The notes under the pieces are model-generated. The model ran no database searches and was not told where the DNA came from. It saw only the letters and a list, made by a program, of their open reading frames with translations. A DNA stretch of 10,764 bases from JAWWBN01 sp033720955. GTDB taxonomy: Bacteria > Acidobacteriota > Thermoanaerobaculia > Multivoradales > JAHEKO01. The stretch is taken from the NCBI GenBank assembly GCA_033720955.1, contig JAWWBN010000125.1, positions 1 through 10,764 on the forward strand. The letters are read 5' to 3'. The position numbers and the translations under genes are program-made. This document shows positions 1-7,052 of the stretch, one piece after another. How positions within the stretch are numbered: the first letter of the stretch is position 1; every line of letters begins with the position of its first letter.

Positions 1-2
1 GG

Positions 3-2402
3 ATCCGGCAGCGCTTTCTGCGCGGCATGATCACCCACGACCTGGTCCAGCGGGGTCTCGACTTCGACCTCGCCTACTCGATCGCCCAGAGCATCCGCTC
101 GGCGCTGGCGGGGCGCGAGGAGGTCACCACCGAAGAGATCCGAAACCTCATCCGCGAGCAGCTTACCGAGCGGTTGGGCACGGAGGTGCCGCCCCATCTC
201 ACCGCGCCGCTGCGCCCCAGCCCGGAGCTCCACGTCCTGCGGCACGGCCAGCGGCTGCCCTTCTCCCGCGGCCTCCTGGCGCGGTCGCTGCTCGCCGCCG
301 GGCTGGAGCTCGACCGGGCGCACCAGCTCGTCACCGAGCTGGTGGACGAGCTGCGCTCCGACGGGATCGAGGAGCTTCCCAGCGACGACCTGATCCGCCG
401 GGTCAGCGGTCTCCTGGACCGGCGGGAGGGCAGCCAGGCGGCGCGCTCCTACCGCCTGCTGCGGCGCATCCACCGGCTGCCGCGACCGCTGGTGATCTAC
501 GTCGGCGGCGCCTCCGGCACCGGAAAGTCCACCCTGTCGCTGGAGCTGGCGCCGCTGCTGCGCATCTACCGCATCAGCGCCACCGACACCATCCGCCAGG
601 TGATGCGGATGATGTTCTCTCCCCAGGTGATGCCGGCCCTGCACGTCTCGAGCTTCGAGGTCTCGTCGGCCGGGGGGCTGCAGCCGGTGGACGACCACGG
701 TATCACGGTGGTCGAGGCCGAGGCCCACGAGAGCCCCCTTCCGGTCTTCGAGGAACAGGCGCGGCGGGTCGTGGTCGGCGTGCGCGCCGTCGTGGAGCGC
801 GCGATCGCCGAGAACATGAACGTCCTGGTCGAGGGGGTCCACCTCTGCCCGCCACTGGTGCCCTTCGCCGACCTGGAGGGCGCCGTCTACCAGATCCCCC
901 TGGTGCTGGGCACCCTCGACGACGAGAGCCACCGCGCCCGCTTCCTGAGCCGGGCCCGTCTGGGGGGCCGTCGGGCGGAGCGCTATCTGGAGAACTTCGC
1001 CGCCATCCGCGAGACCCAGGACTTCATCCTGCAGCAGGCGGAGACCCACGACGTGCCGATGCTCGACACCTCGTACGGCGATCCTCCGGTGGCCCGCACC
1101 GTGCGCCTGATCACCGGCCTGCTGCAGCGCAAGCTGCCGCAGCTCGACGACGGCGACTGGGAGGTGCCGCGGCCGCCCACCCCGACCCTGATGCTGATCA
1201 TCGACGGCCTCGCCGATCGCCCCATCCGGGCGCTCGGGGGCCGCACTCCCCTCCAGGCCGCCGAGATCCCCACCCTGCATCGGCTGGCCCGGGAGGGGAG
1301 CTGCGGGCTGGCCGACACGGTCGCGCCCGGGGTGGTGCCCGACACGTCGCAGGGCTGTCTCGCCCTCTTCGGCCAGTCGCCCCTGGCCCTCAAGCGCGGC
1401 CCGGTCGAGGCCCTCGGGGCGGAGGCTCCCCTCTCGGCGGGAGACGTGGCCCTGCGGGGGAACCTCGCCACCCTGGACGAGAGCGGCAACGTCATCGACC
1501 GCCGGGCCGGCCGGATTCGGGAGCAGGCCGACAAGCTGGCCGCGGCGATCGACCGGCTGGAGCTCCCCGGCGTCGACTCCGAGGAGTTCGAGGTGCGGGT
1601 GCGGGCCGGGACCGAGCACCGTCTGGCGGTCGTCCTGCGTGGCGACGGCCTCTCCTCCGCCATCGAGGGCAGCGATCCGGGCGAAGGCGCCGTGCCCGGA
1701 CCGCCCCAGGTGCCGCGGCCTCTCGACCCTACCGACGAGGCCGCCGCGCACACGGCCCAGCTTCTCGCCCTCTGGGAGCAGGAGGCGGGCAAGGTGCTGG
1801 AGGCACACAGCGTGAACCGCCGGCGCAAGCGCAAGGGGCTGCCCGTCGCCAACGCCGTGCTGACCCGGGGCGCCGGCCGGATCCACCGGCTGATCCCCCT
1901 CCAGGAGGCGGGAATGCCCCTCGACGTCATCTGCATCGCGGGCGACCGCACCGTGCTGGGGCTGGCGCGCTGGCTGGGCGCGGACACCTTCTTCCAGAAG
2001 GGCATGACCGCCAACCTGGACACCGACCTGGGGCTCAAGTTCCAGGCCGCCGAGAAGGCGCTGCGCCGCTCCGACCTGGTGGTGGTCCACGTCAAGGGAG
2101 CGGACATCGCCGCCCACGACCGCCGTCCCGATCTCAAGGTCGCGTTCCTCGAGCGCTGCGACAAGCGCCTGGCGAAGCTGCTGGAGAAGCACGAGGGTCC
2201 CCTGCGGGTGGTGGTGGCCGCAGACCACGCCACCCTGGCGGAGAGCGGCCAGCACGCCGCGGATCCGCTGCCGGTGCTGATCTGGGGCGAGGGCATCGAG
2301 GCCGACTCCGTGGAGCGGTTCGACGAGACCGCCGCCGCGGCGGGCAGCCTGCGGCGCTTTCCGCTGCAGATGCTCCTGAGCCGGTTGTACGACCTTCGCT
2401 AG
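3..2402 (+). CDS. 2-phosphoglycerate kinase / archaeal-type cofactor-independent phosphoglycerate mutase fusion (5'-partial)
   Basis: Two enzyme modules lie on one chain (residues counted from the internal ATG at base 27). Residues 1-135 hold two similar ATP-cone-like segments (about 1-50 and 78-133). Residues 152-372 resemble archaeal 2-phosphoglycerate kinase: P-loop GASGTGKST (161-169), then the family-like pieces SATDTIRQVMR, SSFE and LVEGVHLCP. Residues 384-791 are a full-length ApgM of the alkaline phosphatase superfamily: metal site IIDG (391-394), candidate nucleophile in PDTSQG (T440 or S441), RGAG (614-617), NLDTDL (663-668), KGADIAAHD (690-698) and ADHAT with a downstream His (732-743). 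Known chemistry is 3PG to 2PG (ApgM) and 2PG plus ATP to 2,3-bisphosphoglycerate (2PGK). The frame is open to the left edge: codons from base 3 read IRQRFLRG, which completes the first ATP-cone repeat, and the ATG at 27 has no Shine-Dalgarno, so the true start is outside the window. The kinase substrate is inferred. Confidence 0.88.
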   Translation: MRQRFLRGMITHDLVQRGLDFDLAYSIAQSIRSALAGREEVTTEEIRNLIREQLTERLGTEVPPHLTAPLRPSPELHVLRHGQRLPFSRGLLARSLLAAGLELDRAHQLVTELVDELRSDGIEELPSDDLIRRVSGLLDRREGSQAARSYRLLRRIHRLPRPLVIYVGGASGTGKSTLSLELAPLLRIYRISATDTIRQVMRMMFSPQVMPALHVSSFEVSSAGGLQPVDDHGITVVEAEAHESPLPVFEEQARRVVVGVRAVVERAIAENMNVLVEGVHLCPPLVPFADLEGAVYQIPLVLGTLDDESHRARFLSRARLGGRRAERYLENFAAIRETQDFILQQAETHDVPMLDTSYGDPPVARTVRLITGLLQRKLPQLDDGDWEVPRPPTPTLMLIIDGLADRPIRALGGRTPLQAAEIPTLHRLAREGSCGLADTVAPGVVPDTSQGCLALFGQSPLALKRGPVEALGAEAPLSAGDVALRGNLATLDESGNVIDRRAGRIREQADKLAAAIDRLELPGVDSEEFEVRVRAGTEHRLAVVLRGDGLSSAIEGSDPGEGAVPGPPQVPRPLDPTDEAAAHTAQLLALWEQEAGKVLEAHSVNRRRKRKGLPVANAVLTRGAGRIHRLIPLQEAGMPLDVICIAGDRTVLGLARWLGADTFFQKGMTANLDTDLGLKFQAAEKALRRSDLVVVHVKGADIAAHDRRPDLKVAFLERCDKRLAKLLEKHEGPLRVVVAADHATLAESGQHAADPLPVLIWGEGIEADSVERFDETAAAAGSLRRFPLQMLLSRLYDLR

Positions 2403-2418
2403 ACGCTGCCGCAGGGGT

Positions 2419-3729
2419 CTAGCGGCCCAGACGGTCCAGGGCCCTCTCGGCCGCCCGCTCGCCGCTGGCGAAGGACTCGTCGGTCCAGTGGTAGCCCCAC
2501 TCGCCGTAGCGGCCGCAGGGCGCAATCCCCACCTCGTCCAGAAAGCCGCGCACTTCGGCCAGGGCCGGCGCCCGGTCGTGGTCGAAGATCACGTTGGCCC
2601 AGGGCACCCGGCTCGCCTGGCGGACCAGGATCTCGTCGTCCTCCCGCAGCAGGCCGCAGCGGAGAAGGTCGGCTACCACCGGCTCGATCAGCTCGTCGGG
2701 CCGTTGCTTCAGGGGGCGGTACTTGCTCGAGAAGTAGACCTCGGCCTGGATGCTGCCCGCCCCGGCGGGGACGTTGTGGGGCGAGAACAGGTGCGGGAAG
2801 CTGGCCCGGGTGACGGTGTAGTCGCGGTCGTAGAAGTAGGTCCAGTGGTGCTCGGAGAGATCTTCGCGGGCCACGCCCAGGTTGACCAGGACGCAGGTGG
2901 TGCAGGCGAGACGCGAGGCGGCCTCGACCACGCTCTCCGGGGCCCCCTCGACCAGCGGCACCAGGGCCGGCAGCGGGATCGAGGAGACCAGGGCGTCGTA
3001 GGGCTCGGTCGCGCCGCCCGCCAACCGCAGCTCCCGGCGGCGGGGGTCGATGGCCACCACCTCGGAATCGAGACGCAGGTCGGCGCCGGCGAAGAAGGGC
3101 GAGAGATACGCCCGGAAGCCCCCGCGCGACGGGTAGCGGAAGTGGCTGACGTAGTGGACGTCGCCGGTCTGGGGCGAGAGCGCCCCGCGGAGGACCTCCT
3201 CGAGATCCGGCCGGTAGAGCCGCGGCCCCAGCCAGTCGGTGGTCATCCGCGCCGCCTCCACGGTGTGGTACTTGCGGCCGTACTCCATGGGGAAGGTCTC
3301 GGCGAAGGCGTCGCCGTAGGTCGCCCGCAGCCAGGCTTCGTAGTCGGTCGCCTCCTCGGGCCTTCGCTCCCCGGCCGCCACGAAGTCGGTCAGCACGCGG
3401 ACCACCAGCTCCTCCGGGAGCCCGTGCAGGTTGCACTGTGCCGGGTGCTTGATCCAGTGACCCTGCCAGTGGTTGTTGACCCGCGCCTGGAGCACCTCGT
3501 ACTCGCCGCCCACGTTGGCCGCGAAGAGCTCCTGCAGCCGCTCGTCGCGGGTAAAGGAGATGTGGGGGCCGTCGTCGAAGACGAAGCCCTCCGGAGTCGC
3601 GAACGAGGCGGTGTGGCCTCCCGGGTAGGAGTTCTTGTCGTAGACGACCGGCTCGATCCCCTCGGCGGTCAGCCGGTGCCAGGCGCCGTAGCCGGCCATG
3701 CCGCTGCCGATCACGGCGACCCGGGTCAT
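2419..3729 (-). CDS. FAD-dependent oxidoreductase, amine-oxidase / UDP-galactopyranose-mutase-like
   Basis: This is a 436-residue flavoprotein. The N-terminus has a Rossmann dinucleotide motif, VIGSGMAG (6-13, GxGxxG), with an acidic residue (D31) ending the second strand and PGGHT (36-40) after it. The C-terminus has a second FAD-contact stretch, CGRYGEWGYHW (405-415), followed by an Ala-rich helix. The HPAQCNLHGLP segment (95-105) recalls the substrate-side region of UDP-galactopyranose-mutase-like enzymes, but the substrate cannot be read from sequence. There is no signal peptide or membrane segment, so a cytoplasmic enzyme is expected. The ATG at 3729 was chosen because the Rossmann motif starts five residues later; the frame runs 150 codons further upstream but that overlaps arsC. 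It starts 11 bases after the arsC stop and is probably the last cistron of the unit. No clear Shine-Dalgarno is visible, so it may be translationally coupled to arsC. Superfamily is fairly sure; specific function is unknown. Confidence 0.85.
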   Translation of the reverse strand: MTRVAVIGSGMAGYGAWHRLTAEGIEPVVYDKNSYPGGHTASFATPEGFVFDDGPHISFTRDERLQELFAANVGGEYEVLQARVNNHWQGHWIKHPAQCNLHGLPEELVVRVLTDFVAAGERRPEEATDYEAWLRATYGDAFAETFPMEYGRKYHTVEAARMTTDWLGPRLYRPDLEEVLRGALSPQTGDVHYVSHFRYPSRGGFRAYLSPFFAGADLRLDSEVVAIDPRRRELRLAGGATEPYDALVSSIPLPALVPLVEGAPESVVEAASRLACTTCVLVNLGVAREDLSEHHWTYFYDRDYTVTRASFPHLFSPHNVPAGAGSIQAEVYFSSKYRPLKQRPDELIEPVVADLLRCGLLREDDEILVRQASRVPWANVIFDHDRAPALAEVRGFLDEVGIAPCGRYGEWGYHWTDESFASGERAAERALDRLGR

Positions 3730-3740
3730 GGCGGGAGAGT

Positions 3741-4205
<465 letters not shown>

Positions 4206-4356
4206 CTCGGTCGCCTCCTCGAGCACCCGGGGCGCGGACCCGGGGCGCCCGGCACCTGGGTGCGCGACAGCGGAGGGCGACGTTGCGGGTGGCTCATGAG
4301 ATGGGGTCTTCCCCGGCGGGAGCGGCGGCCGTTCGGGCCGGCGGGCCGAGCTCGCC
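4206..4356 (-). other. Intercistronic gap, porin to arsC
   Basis: This GC-rich 151-base gap holds the arsC ribosome-binding site. A small inverted repeat (CGGCC / GGCCG, loop GTTCG, 4326-4340) lacks a T-tract on either strand, so I do not call it a terminator. A 31-codon ORF (4297 to 4202) stops at a TGA overlapping the arsC GTG, but it is Arg/Pro-rich and looks fortuitous. No convincing promoter is seen. Confidence 0.5.
4214..4220 (-). promoter_or_regulatory. Ribosome binding site deciding the arsC start
   Basis: The minus strand reads GAGGAGG here, 8 bases before the GTG at 4205. This near-perfect Shine-Dalgarno sits inside the seven-codon extension that an upstream GTG (4226) would give, so it favours the shorter ArsC. 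Confidence 0.7.
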
Positions 4357-5577
4357 CTAGAAGTCCACCTGCCAGCGCATCAGCAGGGCGTCTACCTCGC
4401 CGAAGACGTCCAGGTCGGCGTGCACGAGATTCAGCATGAGGCGGGTGGCCGGATTCGGGTACCAGTTGAGGGCCACCAGGATGGTATCGCTCTGGCCGCC
4501 GGAGACGAGGCCGTCGTCGAGATCCAGAGTGGAGAACCGCAGCGCGACCTCCCAGGCGCCGCGACCTCCGTCCCGGAGCCACGGATCGCTCGGCTTCTGA
4601 CGGTCGAAGGTGCCGCTGCTGGTCTTGAACCGGCGGTAGTCGCCCCGGGTCAGATACCACCCGGCGTCGACGTAGGCGCCGTCCAGCGACGGGTCGCCGA
4701 GCGTCGGCGAGTCCACGTCGGCCCGGACGTACTCGCCGGCGTACCAGAACCGGCCCTGGACTCCCGCCACCTCCAGCCCGGAGATCAGGGCGCCATCGGC
4801 GGGCAGACCCCCGGTTTCGACCGGGTGGGGGCCGGTGCCGAGACCGGGCCGAGACCGGAACCGCAGCGTGCCGCCATCTTCGACCTCCTTGTTGGTGAGG
4901 TTGAAGCCCACGTGCAGCAGACGCTTGCCCTTCTCCTCGTAGATCGGCCGGTAGGCGAGCCGCCCGGTGAGGTTGAGACGGTCCCCGTCGACGCTGCGGC
5001 CGAAGTCGTCGGCTTCGTAGAAGACACCGACGCCCCAGTTCAGGGTGTCGCCGCGCTTGCCGTGGGCGCCGACTCCCGTGTTCCGGCTGGGAACGAAGGC
5101 GACGACCGGCAGCGGACGCTCCAGGAAGGCCAGATACTTCGAGCTGGTCAGCTCTTCGAGACTGAAGTACTCCTTGTAGTGCCCGACCCGCAGCTCTCCC
5201 CAGTCGGCGAGCAGCCCCATGTAGACGTCCTTGAAGTCGGCGTCGCCGCCGGCGAAGTCGTACTGGGCCTTGAAGGTGACCCGCTCGTAGATGGTGCCCT
5301 CGAAGAAGAGCCGGGCGCGGCGGAAGTAGGCGCCGTTGTCCAGCGCGTCCTTGCCGAAGCGGCCGTCGAACACGTCGTCGCTGCTGAAGAAGACGAAGTC
5401 GGCCTGGATCCGGCCGCCGAACTTGAGCTGAAACTCGTCGCCCTTCTCGACCTTGAAGCCGTTGCTCCACTTGACGACCCACTCCCGCTCCCTCTCCTCC
5501 TCGGCCCGGGCCGGGGAGACGGCCAGGGCCGCGATGAGGGTGAGAGTTCCGCAGAAGAGGCGCAGAAACGTCCGCAT
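4357..5577 (-). CDS. Phosphate-selective porin, OprP/OprO family
   Basis: This 406-residue outer-membrane beta-barrel probably admits phosphate or related anions. A signal peptide covers about 1-25 (MRTFLRLFCG start, hydrophobic core LTLIAALAV, cleavage near ARA-EEE). The mature protein opens with FGGRIQADF (53-61), then RRARLFFEG (87-95), a pattern typical of Porin O/P proteins. Strands of alternating hydrophobic and polar residues follow, including ALRFSTLDLDD (345-355) and NWYPNPATRL (371-380). The chain ends WQVDF; a terminal Phe is the usual outer-membrane assembly signal. The ATG at 5577 is chosen because it begins the signal peptide and has AAGGA seven bases upstream. The frame continues 55 codons further but has no signal-like sequence there. 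It lies 158 bases downstream of pstA and upstream of arsC. Family members also carry pyrophosphate or polyphosphate, so the exact anion is inferred from the pst context. Confidence 0.9.
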   Translation of the reverse strand: MRTFLRLFCGTLTLIAALAVSPARAEEEREREWVVKWSNGFKVEKGDEFQLKFGGRIQADFVFFSSDDVFDGRFGKDALDNGAYFRRARLFFEGTIYERVTFKAQYDFAGGDADFKDVYMGLLADWGELRVGHYKEYFSLEELTSSKYLAFLERPLPVVAFVPSRNTGVGAHGKRGDTLNWGVGVFYEADDFGRSVDGDRLNLTGRLAYRPIYEEKGKRLLHVGFNLTNKEVEDGGTLRFRSRPGLGTGPHPVETGGLPADGALISGLEVAGVQGRFWYAGEYVRADVDSPTLGDPSLDGAYVDAGWYLTRGDYRRFKTSSGTFDRQKPSDPWLRDGGRGAWEVALRFSTLDLDDGLVSGGQSDTILVALNWYPNPATRLMLNLVHADLDVFGEVDALLMRWQVDF

Positions 5578-5584
5578 GATCGGT

Positions 5585-5589
5585 TCCTT
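5585..5589 (-). promoter_or_regulatory. Ribosome binding site of the porin gene
   Basis: The minus strand reads AAGGA within GGGAAGGAACC, seven bases before the ATG at 5577. It supports the start that gives a proper signal peptide over longer in-frame versions. Confidence 0.65.
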
Positions 5590-5661
5590 CCCTGTTCGAT
5601 GGGGTGAAGACCGCCCCCATTGGCAGTCTATTGAGCGCCGAGCGACCGGGCACCGCCCGAC

Positions 5662-5680
5662 GGCGGGGGCAGCCCCCGCC
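5662..5680 (-). other. Strong hairpin in the pstA-porin gap
   Basis: A perfect inverted repeat of eight base pairs (GGCGGGGG / CCCCCGCC, three-base loop) lies between pstA and the porin gene. In the minus-strand transcript it is followed by a shorter inverted repeat, CGGGC / GCCCG. Neither has a U-tract, so this is not a standard intrinsic terminator. It could protect the upstream pst message from 3' decay or lower readthrough into the porin. The rest of the 158-base gap shows only the porin ribosome-binding site. Confidence 0.55.
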
Positions 5681-5735
5681 TCGACGCGGCCCGCCTCCAC
5701 CCGGGCGAGAGGCTGGGCTGGGCAGGGCCCGCCGG

Positions 5736-7052
5736 TCACCATCTACGCTCCGTGCGGCGGCGGAGGATCACCGCGGTGAGGTTCATCAGGACGAGAAAGC
5801 CCAGCAGGACGAGGATGGCCGCCGCGGTCTTCTCCACGAAGGCCCGCTCCGGGCTGTCGGCCCAGAGGAAGATCTGCACCGGCAGCACGGTGGCGGGGTC
5901 CAGCGGGCCCCCGGGCACGTCGGCGATGAAGGCGACCATGCCGATCATCAGCAGGGGCGCCGACTCCCCCAGCGCCTGCGCCATGCCGATGATGGTCCCG
6001 GTCAGGATCCCCGGCAGGGCGAGGGGCAGGAGGTGGTGGACGATGACCTGCACCCTCGAGGCCCCCAGGCCGTACGCCGCCTCCAGGATGGAGGGCGGCA
6101 CGGATTGCAGGGCCGCGCGGGCGGGGATGATGATCCTGGGCAGGGTCATCAGAGCCAGGACGATGCCACCGACCAGCGGCGCCGAGCGCGGCAGGTGGAG
6201 GAAGTTCAGAAGGACCGCGAGGCCGAGCAGGCCGTAGACGATGGAGGGCACCGCGGCCAGGTTGTTGATGTTGACCTCGATCAGGTCGGTCCACCGGTTG
6301 CGGGGAGCGAACTGCTCCAGGTAGAGGGCCGCCGCGAGCCCCAGCGGGAAGGCGAGCAGCAGGGTGACGAGCAAGGTGTAGGCGGAGCCCACGATGGCCC
6401 CCCCGATGGCGGCCAGCTCCGGCTCCCTGGAGTCCCCCTGTGTGAAGAAGCTCCAGTTGAAGCGCCGCTCGATGAGGCCGTCGGCCGCGAGGGCGTCGAG
6501 CCACCCGATCTCGCGGTCGCTGATCCGCCGCGCGCCCTCCGGCACCTCGCGGGAGATCAGACCCTTGAGCAGCATGTCGGCGTCGTCGGAGACGGGAAGC
6601 GCCACCCTGCGCGTCTGGCCGATCAGCTCCGGGCGGTCGAGCACCCTGCGCTGCAGCTCGTACGCACCACCGTCGCTGATCAGCCCGGTGAGCCGGCGCC
6701 GGTCCGCGCGACCGCTCACCCCCGGGAAGCGACGCTCGAGGGCCGCCCGGACCAGCCGGTCGTAGTCGGCCCGCGCCAGGGCTCCGGGGTCCCGGGCTCC
6801 CCGCGGGTCGATCACCTCGGGGTCGAAGACGATCTCCAGGGTCGCGGTGCTCCTCACGAAGGCGCCGTGTCCCTTGGCGACGATGTCCGTGAAGAGCAGC
6901 GCCAGAAAGAGGAGCGCCACCACAACGGCGCCGCGGCAGAGGAATCGGAAGCGGCGCTCGGCGGCGTACCGGCGCTCGAGACGACGCCGGACGACCTCGT
7001 CGCTCAGGAGGCCCCGGGCCCTGAGCGAGCCGGCGGTCAGCGGCTCACTCAT
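5736..7052 (-). CDS. pstA: Phosphate ABC transporter permease PstA (long form)
   Basis: This 438-residue inner-membrane permease pairs with PstC to form the phosphate channel. A cytoplasmic N-terminal stretch rich in Arg leads to a first membrane helix (about 41-58). A large hydrophilic segment (about 60-210) follows, resembling the N-terminal DUF3333-type region of longer PstA proteins. The remaining helices (about 215-430) carry the ABC permease EAA loop EAAYGLGAS (324-332) with the trailing LPLALPGI (342-349), which docks on PstB. Conserved pieces include NNLAAVPSIVYG (263-274) and ALGESAPLLMIG (360-371). It is longer than enterobacterial PstA (about 300 residues) because of the periplasmic insert. 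The start ATG at 7052 overlaps the pstC stop by eight bases, indicating translational coupling. The porin gene follows after a hairpin-containing gap. Confidence 0.93.
   Translation of the reverse strand: MSEPLTAGSLRARGLLSDEVVRRRLERRYAAERRFRFLCRGAVVVALLFLALLFTDIVAKGHGAFVRSTATLEIVFDPEVIDPRGARDPGALARADYDRLVRAALERRFPGVSGRADRRRLTGLISDGGAYELQRRVLDRPELIGQTRRVALPVSDDADMLLKGLISREVPEGARRISDREIGWLDALAADGLIERRFNWSFFTQGDSREPELAAIGGAIVGSAYTLLVTLLLAFPLGLAAALYLEQFAPRNRWTDLIEVNINNLAAVPSIVYGLLGLAVLLNFLHLPRSAPLVGGIVLALMTLPRIIIPARAALQSVPPSILEAAYGLGASRVQVIVHHLLPLALPGILTGTIIGMAQALGESAPLLMIGMVAFIADVPGGPLDPATVLPVQIFLWADSPERAFVEKTAAAILVLLGFLVLMNLTAVILRRRTERRW

Noticed and set aside
1..6. A BamHI site (GGATCC) at the window edge, possible cloning junction
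   Set aside because: The same six bases recur several times in this GC-rich window and the reading frame runs smoothly through it, so chance is enough.
983..2296. A 437-codon minus-strand ORF inside the phosphoglycerate fusion gene
   Set aside because: Ser/Arg-rich low-complexity translation, antisense to the conserved ApgM motifs.
5578..5742. N-terminal extension of the porin to an ATG at 5742
   Set aside because: It would put 55 non-hydrophobic residues before the signal peptide, overlap the pstA stop and ignore the good ribosome-binding site at 5585-5589.
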